Counted from the stretch's first letter, positions 8,985 to 17,868 are shown. The stretch: DNA of 64,000 nucleotides from Acinetobacter gerneri DSM 14967 = CIP 107464 = MTCC 9824 (GCF_000368565.1 NZ_KB849542.1:546554-610553), one strand, 5' to 3'. Program-made: numbers and translations. Notes: generated by a model from the letters alone, not told the origin.

Positions 8985-9272
8985 TTAGTGTTTTGGAGGT
9001 GCCTTTTCTGGTAAATAAGCTTTACCATCTCGACAGACAAAATTAAGTGTGCCTCTTGGCAAATTATTTTCCTTCCAAAAATCTCTCGTCCATGAACTAT
9101 CTTTACCCAAAGGATAACCTCTACAATCCATAACAAGCCCCCCACCAGGAAATTCATAATATTTAGAATTATTATGCACATCCATAGGTAATGGTCCAAA
9201 AGAGCCCAAAAAGCAAGCCGTTAATGAGATTGATAAACCGCACAATATCAAGCTCAGTAAATACCTATTCAT
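8985..9272 (-). CDS. Small lipoprotein, probable T6SS immunity paralogue
   Basis: 95 residues. Signal peptide with lipobox LTAC, then the family domain in its GGGLVMDCRGYPL / FWKENNLPRGTLNFVCRDGKAYLPEKAPP form. A 169-bp stretch (9058-9226) is identical, by my reading, to 9640-9808 in the third copy, which shows recent duplication or gene conversion. The start lies 3 bp after the stop of the preceding copy. Probable periplasmic immunity protein, from context. Confidence 0.7.
   Translation of the reverse strand: MNRYLLSLILCGLSISLTACFLGSFGPLPMDVHNNSKYYEFPGGGLVMDCRGYPLGKDSSWTRDFWKENNLPRGTLNFVCRDGKAYLPEKAPPKH
9058..9226. repeat. 169-bp duplicated segment, copy 1
   Basis: Reads identical to 9640-9808, inside the mature part of two paralogous lipoprotein genes, while flanking bases differ. 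Points to recent duplication or gene conversion. Confidence 0.8.
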
Positions 9273-9275
9273 AAG

Positions 9276-9563
9276 CTACTTCTTTGGAGGTGCTTTTTCG
9301 GGTAAATAAGCTTTACCATCTCGGCAGGCAAAATGAATTGTACCGTATGGTAAATTATTCTCTTGCCAAAAACGCTTAGTTAGTGAACCATCTTTAACTA
9401 AAGGGCGTCCCCTACAATCCATTACAAGACCTCCTTCTGGATATTCGATATAATTATTATCTCGATTGACATCCAGAGGTAGTGGTCCTAGCCCACCTAA
9501 AATACAAGCTGTTAATGGGATTGATAAACCGCACAATATCAAACTGAGTAAATACCTATTCAT
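9276..9563 (-). CDS. Small lipoprotein, probable T6SS immunity paralogue
   Basis: 95 residues, the middle of three tandem copies. It shares its signal peptide almost exactly with the next copy (MNRYLLSLILCGLSI, lipobox LTAC) but differs in the mature part (DVNRDNNYIEYPEGG, SLTKRFWQENNLPYGTIHF). Only 3 bp separate it from its neighbours on each side. Conserved signal with diverging surface fits immunity proteins under changing effector pressure; this is inference. Confidence 0.7.
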   Translation of the reverse strand: MNRYLLSLILCGLSIPLTACILGGLGPLPLDVNRDNNYIEYPEGGLVMDCRGRPLVKDGSLTKRFWQENNLPYGTIHFACRDGKAYLPEKAPPKK

Positions 9564-9566
9564 AAC

Positions 9567-9854
9567 CTACTTCTTAGGAGGTGCTTTTTCTGGCAAATAA
9601 GCTTTACCATCGCGACAGACAAAATGAATTGTGCCTTCAGGCAAATTATTTTCCTTCCAAAAATCTCTCGTCCATGAACTATCTTTACCCAAAGGATAAC
9701 CTCTACAATCCATAACAAGCCCCCCACCAGGAAATTCATAATATTTAGAATTATTATGCACATCCATAGGTAATGGTCCAAAAGAGCCCAAAAAGCAAGC
9801 CGTTAATGGTATACATATTACACAAAGGCTTGATACTAAATATTTCATATTCAT
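9567..9854 (-). CDS. Small lipoprotein, probable T6SS immunity paralogue
   Basis: First of three tandem copies. The ATG at 9854 is chosen because AAGGA lies 8 nt upstream; the longer form from 9884 adds ten charged residues before the signal peptide. Lipobox LTAC. The mature domain is nearly identical to the 8985-9272 copy, but the signal peptide differs (MNMKYLVSSLCVICIPLTAC), so the copies are mosaics of signal and mature parts. Confidence 0.7.
   Translation of the reverse strand: MNMKYLVSSLCVICIPLTACFLGSFGPLPMDVHNNSKYYEFPGGGLVMDCRGYPLGKDSSWTRDFWKENNLPEGTIHFVCRDGKAYLPEKAPPKK
9640..9808. repeat. 169-bp duplicated segment, copy 2
   Basis: Partner of 9058-9226, in the same orientation, about 580 bp apart with one diverged paralogue between them. 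Confidence 0.8.
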
Positions 9855-9951
9855 AATTCTATCCTTTATAAAACGTCCGTTCAAATATATTGGCTTTTAG
9901 TTAATAACTTGAAAATTAAATATTTAATTCATCAATACTAATAATAAAGAT

Positions 9952-9993
9952 TTATTTAAGTGGTGCCTTTTCGGGTAAATACACTTTATCATT
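9952..9993 (-). pseudogene. 3' remnant of a small lipoprotein gene
   Basis: Only the last codons remain: DKVYLPEKAPLK then a TAA, matching the C-terminus of the array lipoproteins. Upstream sequence (9994-10108) shows no related reading frame. A deleted array member. Confidence 0.75.
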
Positions 9994-10108
9994 TTTACTC
10001 AAAACATAATCTACTCTCGACCCTAAAGGGCTTACATGCCACCCACAACCTTAAATAAGTAAAATTAAAATGATTGGATAGATAACAACCCTATCCTAAT
10101 AATGCTCA

Positions 10109-10393
10109 TCATTTCGGCTCTTTACCTTTGACATAAGCTTTTCCATCAACACAAGTAAATTCAGTAGTACCTTTTGGCAGATTGTTTTCTTTCCAAAAAT
10201 AATCTGTATCTGGCCAATCTTTAACTAATGCTTGACCTTGACAATCAAAAACTTTGTATCCTTGTTTATTTGTCAAATATACTGAAGATTTCGGAGTTCC
10301 AATTATATCAAATGAACCCACACTACAAGCTGTAAGTAAAATAGAACTTAGCAAGACCAACAAATATTTAATATCAGAAATAAAACCCATCAT
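10109..10393 (-). CDS. Small lipoprotein, probable T6SS immunity paralogue
   Basis: 94 residues. Signal peptide very close to those at 7132 and 7413 (DIKYLLVLLSSILLTAC), then YLTNKQGYKVFDCQGQAL and FWKENNLPKGTTEFTCVDGKAYVKGKEPK. The ATG overlaps the TGA of the upstream remnant (ATGATG), as in the 6842-7413 series, so this gene and that series descend from the same tandem set now separated by other genes. Function as immunity is inferred. Confidence 0.7.
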   Translation of the reverse strand: MMGFISDIKYLLVLLSSILLTACSVGSFDIIGTPKSSVYLTNKQGYKVFDCQGQALVKDWPDTDYFWKENNLPKGTTEFTCVDGKAYVKGKEPK

Positions 10394-10464
10394 CTCGGTT
10401 CTTTTCCTTTGAGATAAGCTTTTCCATCAACACAGGTAAATTCAGTTGTACCTTTTGGCAGATT
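10390..10464 (-). pseudogene. 3' remnant of another small lipoprotein gene
   Basis: Encodes LPKGTTEFTCVDGKAYLKGKEPR and a stop that overlaps the next ATG. The 5' part of the gene is gone; at about 10465 the sequence changes to a fragment of a Tle1-type gene. The junction marks a deletion between an effector gene and its downstream lipoprotein. Confidence 0.8.
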
Positions 10465-10474
10465 GCAATATTGG

Positions 10475-10585
10475 TCAAACTAATCTTTGACGATATTCAT
10501 CTGCAGCCGCTATATGCACAATTTTTGTAATTTGATTGGGTTCAAAATTCAAGCCTTGATGATCTGCACTCACATCATTGGTATG
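10475..10585 (-). pseudogene. Fragment of a second Tle1/DUF2235 lipase gene
   Basis: Translating the minus strand from 10585 gives HTNDVSADHQGLNFEP, then KIVHIAAADEYRQRLV and a stop. This aligns with residues about 241-277 of the intact Tle1 at 12123-13832 (HTDDVKANHQDLNFGQ, KIVHILAGHEFRQKFNV). The rest of the gene is missing on both sides. It shows that a second effector once stood here, ahead of the lipoproteins now lacking an effector. Confidence 0.8.
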
Positions 10586-10635
10586 ATCAAATCAAATCAA
10601 ATCAAATCAAATCAAATCAAATCAAATCAAATCAA
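10586..10635. repeat. Pentanucleotide microsatellite (ATCAA)x10
   Basis: Ten perfect copies of ATCAA (TTGAT on the minus strand) that start exactly at the upstream edge of the Tle1 fragment. The unit occurs once in the gene (GAT CAT after Phe), so slippage probably expanded a native codon stretch. It lies in a pseudogene, so phase variation would have no present effect. Confidence 0.9.
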
Positions 10636-10700
10636 AAATTAGAAATAGCATATAATTACTTTACAATCCTACTTTTCAATATATTTTATTTGAATATTTA

Positions 10701-11732
10701 TTAATACCATAAATATTCATCATTCCCTACTTCCCTATTATTTAAATAATATAAATTCAAATTTACTTTTTTTGTACCATTTGTAAGGTAAGCAATAAAT
10801 TCGCCTTCAACCTTATCAATGACTAATGCTGTAGGTAATTTATTATTAGAAAAATACTTTTGAAACATTTCAAAGATCTCTAATTCCCCGTTAGGATCTT
10901 CCCGCCCCCCAGGTTTATTTTTACTAAAACATAAAGTAGCCTGAAATCTTTTACCATCTTCTTTATAAAACCATTTATACCAAGCAGGGACTGCTTGTAA
11001 TTGCTTTAAATCCAAATTTTTAAAGTCATTCTTGGTGATAAAGAAAGAATCTCCATTTACACATATTTGTCTATAACCATAAATATCCATTTTGCTAGCT
11101 ACGTGCCATGGATATTTTTGCATTGAATAACTTTTCCATCGATCAGTGGGAAATTCACCATTTAATGCCTGCTGTTTATAGGGTTCTGGCATGTCATTAA
11201 TAAAACCACTATTATATTTTTCTTCAGTTAATCCATTTGGGTTAAAGTTATTCGTTCTAGCAAAAAACTCCCATGGAATATCAACTTGTTCGGCTTGAAA
11301 ATTGGCAATTTCTTTAGTTTTTACACCACCAACTCTTAAAGCAACAAATCCACCTGGAGCAAAGGCGAAGTTTATATTTTTATAAAATCGTGTATTCCTT
11401 TGCTTATCCATTTCAAAATCAAATCTTTCCTCAAATGCTTCTGCTATAGCCTGACGAGGTAAATGATATTTAATATGATAATACTTCCGTTCTGTATGAG
11501 ATAGCCAAGTCAAATTCACTCCCAGTGGAATTTCAACCTTATTACTTGGGGATAAACCAACATCCACTCCGCCAGTTTTCCATCCAGCTCCAGCATGTCC
11601 ATAAAATCCTAAACCATCCTGGCCTTTTTCATCATAAAACCAAAAACATTCACCATTGATCAACTCGATTTGATAAGGAAAAGGCGCGAATATTTCTGTA
11701 AACCACTGAATTTTAGTACTTGCTTTTGTCAT
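10701..11732 (-). CDS. DUF2931-family protein, T6SS island
   Basis: 343 residues, no signal peptide. Opening block KIQWFTEIFAPFPYQIELINGECFWFY, then a Gly-rich GHAGAGW turn and VNLTWLSHTERKYYHIKYHLPR match the paralogue at 7742-8770. A C-terminal half with FEMFQKYFSNNKLPTALVI is also shared. It follows the Tle1-lipoprotein pair by 126 bp. DUF2931 proteins often accompany DUF2235 effectors. Cytoplasmic location is inferred from the absent signal, so self-protection before secretion or effector loading are both possible. Confidence 0.7.
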   Translation of the reverse strand: MTKASTKIQWFTEIFAPFPYQIELINGECFWFYDEKGQDGLGFYGHAGAGWKTGGVDVGLSPSNKVEIPLGVNLTWLSHTERKYYHIKYHLPRQAIAEAFEERFDFEMDKQRNTRFYKNINFAFAPGGFVALRVGGVKTKEIANFQAEQVDIPWEFFARTNNFNPNGLTEEKYNSGFINDMPEPYKQQALNGEFPTDRWKSYSMQKYPWHVASKMDIYGYRQICVNGDSFFITKNDFKNLDLKQLQAVPAWYKWFYKEDGKRFQATLCFSKNKPGGREDPNGELEIFEMFQKYFSNNKLPTALVIDKVEGEFIAYLTNGTKKVNLNLYYLNNREVGNDEYLWY

Positions 11733-11858
11733 TTAAAGGATCCTTTTGCTACACGCATTAAAACCAAATAAGCATTATTTAATACGGTAGAAATTAAATT
11801 TATAATTTATCTAAATTCAACTTAATAATTAAAAGTTAATCTTTATGATTTGAATTCA

Positions 11859-12119
11859 CTATTTAGGTTCTTTTCCTGGTAAATAAGCTTTGCCATTTAC
11901 ACAAACAAATTCTGTAGTGCCTTTGGGTAGATTGAATACTCTCCAAAAAGATTCATTATCTTCATCATTTTTAAACATAATCCTACCTTGACAATCTTTA
12001 ACAATCCCTCCATTTTTATTTCTTAAAAAATCTTTACTATCAACTGTTGGTAGAATATTATAATCGATACAACCAGTAGTTAGGGTTCCTATAAATATCA
12101 GTAAAATAATATTTTTCAT
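11859..12119 (-). CDS. Small lipoprotein, probable cognate immunity protein of Tle1
   Basis: 86 residues, starting 3 bp after the tle1 stop, so almost certainly made from the same mRNA. Signal peptide with lipobox TTGC, then the array domain (FLRNKNGGIVKDCQGRIMF, FWRVFNLPKGTTEFVCVNGKAYLPGKEPK). Of all array members it is nearest the intact effector and the best candidate for its direct inhibitor in the periplasm. It is the most diverged of the intact set. Confidence 0.75.
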   Translation of the reverse strand: MKNIILLIFIGTLTTGCIDYNILPTVDSKDFLRNKNGGIVKDCQGRIMFKNDEDNESFWRVFNLPKGTTEFVCVNGKAYLPGKEPK

Positions 12120-12122
12120 GAC

Positions 12123-13832
12123 TCATCCTTCTACAACATCACGATAAAATCGGTTAGTTCTTATATCAATATGAGCAATATTGACTTGAGTAAAAGCTAG
12201 AGATAATAATTTAGCATCCATCGAACTACACCAATGTAAATATTTATTATATAAATCCTCTTTTAATTGCTCATCGTCTTTAATATCTATAAATGGCATG
12301 TCAATTTTGGTACCTTCATATTGATGAGGTATATTTTGTGATCCATCTTGGATTCTTTTCTCTACAAATTTTTTTTCAGTTTGTGCCATATTTCTATCAA
12401 GTAATTCAAATGCTTGAGATTTTAAATTATCAAACATTTTTTTCAATTTATCATCTCCGGTAGTTTCAATTTTATATTTAGTTAAATAATCTTCTTTAAA
12501 ATAATAAGCATTAAATTTTCTAATCATTTCAATCATAATAAAAGTTGGAATTTTAGGATAATCATTAGATAAATTTTCCCTTTTAATATTTATTTTCTCA
12601 AATAATTTATCTTTTTTAATTCTAATTTGTGTATTTTCAGGTTTATTGTTTACTATATCCTCAGTTGTGTTTATGACCCATTTATCCTCTAATAGATGTG
12701 CCATCACTTCATTAAAATTCGCATTATTTGATTCTTTTCTTGCCCGTGCTTCTGTTCTAGCCACTGGCATAAAGATTCCTAATGGATTTAGGCTTGGTAA
12801 TAATAAGTCATCAGGCTGATCATCATAAATTCGAAGCTTTTGAAGAATGGTATCTTCTTGTATTTTTCCTTTATCTATCCAAGTATTAGACTCTTTATCA
12901 AACTCTTTCTCTGTATTCAAACCATCTCCGATGTCCGTATGACAACCAGGCATTACCAATTCAAAGCCATTAGTATCCAACACAGAATGTTTAATACTGG
13001 TCACATTAAACTTTTGTCTAAACTCATGCCCTGCTAAAATATGAACAATTTTACCAGATAAACATTGCCCAAAATTTAAGTCTTGATGATTGGCTTTAAC
13101 ATCATCAGTGTGATTTACCCCAATCGAAGAAACCGTATCAAATAACCCCACCATTTTTAAAGTGACATGGTAAGCACTTAAATCTAAATACTCACTTTGT
13201 TCCAATACATATTCTGTTTTCAGTTTAATTTTTTTTTGCTTCATCACACGATTACAGAACATTCTTGCCGTAGCTGCCCCACGACTAAAACCATAAACAT
13301 TAAATATAATCGAACTAAATGTGACCTCATTCTCAGCTAAAATATTCTCTAACTTTTGTTTTATTTGTTTAAACATTTTATCTAATTTTCCATTAACTCC
13401 AGTAGAAAACCATCCAAATGCAGCACCAACCGTATTATCACTAACAGGATGTGTTTCATATACTTTCAATTGCTTATTATATGTAGGATGGTCTTCCCAG
13501 CTTTCAGTTCCAGAACCATCTACATATAGAGGTATAATATAAGGATCATCTTCTCTTGATGCTCTATGCATTTGATCCACTCCTGTTGGTGCTCGAGCAA
13601 AACTTATTCCTAAATTGTATTTTTTCTTTTGAGCCTTAGGATCTTTAAAATCATCTTGCATCAAATTTTTTGGATCATTATAAAAGTCTGAATTTTTTTT
13701 ACTGTTCCAAGTTCCATCAAAAAAAACATTAAATTCTAAATGATCTAAGTTAAGATCAATTTTAGATTTAGGTTTAGGATTTGTTGGGCTACTCTCTTTG
13801 CAGATTGGTCTAGTTTCGACATTTAAATTCAT
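12123..13832 (-). CDS. tle1: Tle1-type T6SS phospholipase effector (DUF2235)
   Basis: 569 residues. DUF2235 alpha/beta-hydrolase of the Tle1 family, which hydrolyses membrane phospholipids in the periplasm of rival cells. Visible: an N-terminal FNVFFDGTWNS block (34-44), the nucleophile elbow GFSRG (181-185, Ser183), GLFDTVSS with Asp232, and MPGCHTDIGDG (294-304), a conserved family block with an acidic catalytic candidate. No signal peptide, as expected for a T6SS cargo. It begins 32 bp after vgrG, whose C-terminal transthyretin-like domain probably carries it, and is followed at 3 bp by a lipoprotein. The C-terminal third (about 380-569) is lysine-rich and not recognisable to me. Confidence 0.88.
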   Translation of the reverse strand: MNLNVETRPICKESSPTNPKPKSKIDLNLDHLEFNVFFDGTWNSKKNSDFYNDPKNLMQDDFKDPKAQKKKYNLGISFARAPTGVDQMHRASREDDPYIIPLYVDGSGTESWEDHPTYNKQLKVYETHPVSDNTVGAAFGWFSTGVNGKLDKMFKQIKQKLENILAENEVTFSSIIFNVYGFSRGAATARMFCNRVMKQKKIKLKTEYVLEQSEYLDLSAYHVTLKMVGLFDTVSSIGVNHTDDVKANHQDLNFGQCLSGKIVHILAGHEFRQKFNVTSIKHSVLDTNGFELVMPGCHTDIGDGLNTEKEFDKESNTWIDKGKIQEDTILQKLRIYDDQPDDLLLPSLNPLGIFMPVARTEARARKESNNANFNEVMAHLLEDKWVINTTEDIVNNKPENTQIRIKKDKLFEKINIKRENLSNDYPKIPTFIMIEMIRKFNAYYFKEDYLTKYKIETTGDDKLKKMFDNLKSQAFELLDRNMAQTEKKFVEKRIQDGSQNIPHQYEGTKIDMPFIDIKDDEQLKEDLYNKYLHWCSSMDAKLLSLAFTQVNIAHIDIRTNRFYRDVVEG

Positions 13833-13864
13833 ATATTATTTTACCTTATTCTAATATCACTATT

Positions 13865-16549
13865 TTATTCATCATCATTTGTAGAATTACGATCATCAGG
13901 ATATATTTTTAAACCTATATTTTTAGCACCACTAAAGATTCGGTCAGTTTGACCGTTGGCGTCAGTTACACCATAAAAAACATTACCGAGATCATCTATG
14001 ATTTTATATCTAAATCCTGAGATTGGTTCACCACTACGATTTTTAAGTACAAACATCTCATCATTAAACAAAGGATTTTCACTCTTGATCGGCTGACTTG
14101 AAGGTCCTTCAAACTTATGGTCGGCTGCATGCGCTTTCCACTGACCATTGGTTCCATGTTCAATACCATTCGGTGTGATCTTAATATAACTACCACCTGC
14201 ATTGATCATCACACCTTCTTTTGCGGTGATCTCAACCCAATCCCCATGTGAATGCACTTGTACTTTTTGTTGCGCCAATACATCGATACCCGCTGTTTGT
14301 GCATTGAGTTCAATTTTTTCTTTAGCAGCAAATAAACGAATACCTTTTAATTGAGAAAAAAATCGAATCGCGCCACGCACACTCGCCAACAAGTTTTTAC
14401 CTGAACTTAAACTAATATGTTGTCCTGCAGTCAGGGCTATGTGCTCACCATTGGCAATTTGCGTAGACTTTTCACTGGCGATATCCACACCCGTCGGGCT
14501 ATGCATCACCACTTGAGGATCAGTCAATTCGGCATTTTTTCCTTTTGCCTGACCACCTGTCACCGCACTATTCAATTGTTTTAAAACTTTAACTGTTTCT
14601 GTTTGGTCATCGCCATCTTGGTTTTTATGCTCAACTGCTGATTGTGCCAAATTTAGATGCTGTTGATAGGCAGTATCGAGAACGATACCCGCTTCGTTAA
14701 GCTCTTTAACAAATCCAGAAGCATCTCCACGCCCCTGACTGGTAATTAACAATCCTTTTTGTGAACGAATCACACCATGACCATCTGTTCGGAGCTCAAA
14801 ACCTTCGCCACGGAAATCTTTACGTCCTTTAGGATCGGGGATGCGTGTGATATATCCGAGGTTGAGTTCACTGGCTTGATGGTCACTTTTTAAATGAACT
14901 TGGATTTGTCCATTGGTATCATCCATCACCAATTGATTGGCTTGTTTACCACCTAATTCTTTAGATTTTATTCCAGAGAGTGCTTTTTGACTTGGCAACT
15001 CCCAAACAGGCATTTGTTCTGGGTTGGTCAAGCGTCCTGCCACAAATGGCATATCAGGATCACCATTAAAGAAGTCAACAATCACTTCCTGACCTATACG
15101 AGGCAGATGAATCGTACCAAAGTTATTGCCTGCCCAAGCCGTGGATACCCGAAGCCAGCAGGTACTATTTTCATCTTTAACGCCATAACGATCCCAATGG
15201 AACTGTACTTTTACACGCCCATATTGATCTGTATAAATCTCCTCTCCAGCAGGTCCCACGACTGTCGCTGTTTGAGGTTTTCCCTGTGGTTTATTTAGAT
15301 TTAAATCTGGTCTCAGGATTTGTTCATCTGGCTGTACCAAAAATTTGACATTTGAGTCATAAAATTGGTTGTCCGCTTTTTCTTCGCTGAGATCTTGGAT
15401 CGTGGTTTGCGTTCCAAGCACCAACCAACCTCGGTTAGACTCACTATTTGGGTGATTTTCCAGATTAAAGCGATAACCCGTTTGTAAACCTTTTAAACGT
15501 CCTTGCCCTTCTGCACGATAGCCATGTTGATATAATTCTTCTATACGGTTTTTTGCCCGTACTTGCCCACCTTCTTCGGCACTTAAAAAATCACCTTGTT
15601 GCCATTCATAGACTTCTTGTTCAGCATAATCATGATCCCAAAGAAATTGGTCTTGGGCAGTTTGTACTAAGCTCGGTTGTTTAAATTGATAATCGCTGAG
15701 CTGGACTTTACCTGAAACCAGATTTTGTACAGGCTCAAAATTTTCAATATATTCAGCAAGTTCAGGAAAGCGTTGGTTTGGTGGATATATGCTCAGATTA
15801 CGATAGCCTGATGCTTCCATTTCTTTATATGCTGCATTGTGATCTGACAACACTAAAGTCAAATGGTTTTGGCTATGCTCAAAATGAAAATTGATCGAAT
15901 GCTCTTGCATTAAGCGTTTGATAAAACTGTAATCATCCTCGCCATACTGTGCTTGAAAGTCCAAAACTGGATAATCTTGACTACAGCGATAATCAACTGG
16001 ATAAGGATAAGGTTCGAGTATTTCCTCAATAATTTGCAAAACCGTTTTATGCTGATAAATCTTATAATTACTGGTTTTTGTGAGCAACCAAAGCCACGGT
16101 ACGAGCGTGATTTTATACATGGCATGACGGTTACGAACAGCTAAGGCCTCGACTCGATTGACCAATCCTCGATAATAACGTGTGCCATTGATATTGCTTT
16201 GATATGTATTTTCCCCACTAAAATTATTGATATTTTCCAAGTTTGAAAAATCAGGTTTTAGTCCATCCAATCTCACAGATATAGCAATTTCAGTCCCAAT
16301 CAAACTTTGTAAATTTAGGTCAGATGCAGGACTGCCACCACTGGTCGCCCTTTGTTTAGGGACATAGCCTTCTAAACCTGCATAGCCATGCGCAGGATTG
16401 TGAAATTCATCGCGAACTTTAACCACGAGTTGATATTCAAAAAGCTCATTAATCTTGTCAGTACCTGACAATGAGTCAAACCAAAAGTATGAAGTTCCAT
16501 ACTCGCTTTCAGGCAAAGCTTTGCCAAATAGTTTTATTTGATGATTCAT
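13865..16549 (-). CDS. vgrG: VgrG spike with C-terminal transthyretin-like extension
   Basis: 894 residues. T6SS spike protein that tips the Hcp tube and carries effectors. Order: gp27-like base domain with the LFEYQLVV entry (36-43), gp5-like OB fold with YTDQYGRVKVQFHWDR and CWLRVSTAWAGNNFG, DUF2345 beta-helix (SAVTGG through about residue 800), then a 70-residue end (VLKNRSGEPISGFRYKI, GVTDANGQTDRIF) typical of a transthyretin-like adaptor. In other bacteria this adaptor binds Tle1, which matches the lipase gene directly downstream. First gene of the island; no strong ribosome site seen. Confidence 0.95.
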   Translation of the reverse strand: MNHQIKLFGKALPESEYGTSYFWFDSLSGTDKINELFEYQLVVKVRDEFHNPAHGYAGLEGYVPKQRATSGGSPASDLNLQSLIGTEIAISVRLDGLKPDFSNLENINNFSGENTYQSNINGTRYYRGLVNRVEALAVRNRHAMYKITLVPWLWLLTKTSNYKIYQHKTVLQIIEEILEPYPYPVDYRCSQDYPVLDFQAQYGEDDYSFIKRLMQEHSINFHFEHSQNHLTLVLSDHNAAYKEMEASGYRNLSIYPPNQRFPELAEYIENFEPVQNLVSGKVQLSDYQFKQPSLVQTAQDQFLWDHDYAEQEVYEWQQGDFLSAEEGGQVRAKNRIEELYQHGYRAEGQGRLKGLQTGYRFNLENHPNSESNRGWLVLGTQTTIQDLSEEKADNQFYDSNVKFLVQPDEQILRPDLNLNKPQGKPQTATVVGPAGEEIYTDQYGRVKVQFHWDRYGVKDENSTCWLRVSTAWAGNNFGTIHLPRIGQEVIVDFFNGDPDMPFVAGRLTNPEQMPVWELPSQKALSGIKSKELGGKQANQLVMDDTNGQIQVHLKSDHQASELNLGYITRIPDPKGRKDFRGEGFELRTDGHGVIRSQKGLLITSQGRGDASGFVKELNEAGIVLDTAYQQHLNLAQSAVEHKNQDGDDQTETVKVLKQLNSAVTGGQAKGKNAELTDPQVVMHSPTGVDIASEKSTQIANGEHIALTAGQHISLSSGKNLLASVRGAIRFFSQLKGIRLFAAKEKIELNAQTAGIDVLAQQKVQVHSHGDWVEITAKEGVMINAGGSYIKITPNGIEHGTNGQWKAHAADHKFEGPSSQPIKSENPLFNDEMFVLKNRSGEPISGFRYKIIDDLGNVFYGVTDANGQTDRIFSGAKNIGLKIYPDDRNSTNDDE

Positions 16550-16871
16550 TTTTAATTAATACTGTGATTTTTCTCTTAATTCACAAGTATATACATATTT
16601 ACTTAACAGTTTTTTTAATTTTTGTTGCAAATCATTTTAAATTAAGAATCTTATGTTTTTTTTATTATTTAGTTATTTTCATCATATCAACATGGCAGAT
16701 AACTCTATAAAAATTAATAAATTTTCATTTTTTGTCTTTTAAAGTATCAATTCGTTAAAAAATGTATATTGAATCGCTTCTGCCTACTCAGCATGGAAAA
16801 TAGCAGCTTGATTTATAGTTTAGGGAGGTGATTTTTTAATACCAGTCTCGGAAGTTTTGCCAGATTGATCA
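16550..16871. other. Intergenic region upstream of vgrG
   Basis: About 320 bp, AT-rich, probably holding the vgrG promoter. The only open frame is a shadow overlapping vgrG. No convincing terminator or operator seen. Confidence 0.4.
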
Positions 16872-17714
16872 TTATTTTGGCAATTGCACATCTATATAAT
16901 TTTCATCAATGGAAATGCCCTGCTTTCTGAATTCTGTCTCTTGTTTTTCACGTGATATTTTCCATTTTGGGATATCTTGTTGCAGATACTCACGCCAATG
17001 TTCGACGCGTGTTTTTTCATCATAACGATATAGGTAGGAAGCTGCTGCCGTTTCTATTTCTATATCAGATAAAACACTGCTAACCGATACTTTAGCGATT
17101 AGATTTTCTCTTTTAAACATTACAAAAATATTGCCATCTGCTATATATTTTTGCCATTTTTCATAACGATCTATATAAAAACCATCTTTGAGTCCAATAC
17201 TTTTATTTTCCCATGATGCTTTGCCAAAAACTCTAGGATCTTCTGGATCAATGTAGGCTTGCCAGCCATAATTTTTCAACATGTCTCGAATCTTGGCATA
17301 AAGCTCATATAATTGTTTGTCATTAAGATTTTCACCGCTAGTAGCAGTATCAACCAATAAATTATCGATGCCTAAATGCGGAATATTGTCATCATTGACT
17401 AGACGTAAATCTTTGATATGATCCATCGCAAATATAGGCTGTTGGTCAGTGTCCATTAATACAATTTTTATTTTCTCGATTTCTTTAAATGGTAAAACAG
17501 GACGCATAAACCCCGGACCTACCCCTGATGCATTGACTTTAAACATATTTGGATTACGTCGATAGACATCTTGTGCAGACTCGCCCAAATGAACTTTAAT
17601 TTCATATTGACCTTGTTGGTTTGGGACTGGCATGGGTTGAGGTGTTGTTTTTTGATTTGCTTTTAAGAAACATGAAAATAACAACACAATAAGCAATAAA
17701 ACGCTTATCGCCAA
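16872..17714 (-). CDS. Unknown membrane-anchored or lipoprotein, periplasmic domain
   Basis: At least 280 residues; start uncertain. The TTG at 17714 gives a short N-terminus directly before the hydrophobic stretch LLLIVLLFSCFL, but the frame stays open for about 28 more codons with basic residues (RRWLFLCRFHITKRNV), which would make a normal single membrane anchor facing the periplasm. A non-ideal lipobox (LFSC) is also possible. The rest is a soluble domain (VFGKASWENKSIGLKDGFYIDRYEKWQKY) I do not recognise. It lies between vgrG and the TonB receptor on the same strand. Confidence 0.6.
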   Translation of the reverse strand: MAISVLLLIVLLFSCFLKANQKTTPQPMPVPNQQGQYEIKVHLGESAQDVYRRNPNMFKVNASGVGPGFMRPVLPFKEIEKIKIVLMDTDQQPIFAMDHIKDLRLVNDDNIPHLGIDNLLVDTATSGENLNDKQLYELYAKIRDMLKNYGWQAYIDPEDPRVFGKASWENKSIGLKDGFYIDRYEKWQKYIADGNIFVMFKRENLIAKVSVSSVLSDIEIETAAASYLYRYDEKTRVEHWREYLQQDIPKWKISREKQETEFRKQGISIDENYIDVQLPK

Positions 17715-17868
17715 TACGTTTCTTTTAGTTATATGGAAGCGACATAGGAATAGCCATCTCCTATCTATTGTTTTTCGAAATGTTCCTCTCTCAATTTACA
17801 TATATAGCGATAAATATCTGGAAAGTCACCCCTTCCAGATATTGAACCGCTGACTTTTCACTTCGCTT

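Noticed and set aside
8473..9199. Minus-strand ORFs of 89 and 72 codons
   Set aside because: Shadows of the DUF2931 gene and of a lipoprotein gene in other frames; the same shadow recurs at 9560-9781 because the genes are duplicates.
10586..10635. Repeat as a CRISPR or phase-variation switch
   Set aside because: Units are 5 bp with no spacers, and the adjacent frame is a dead fragment.
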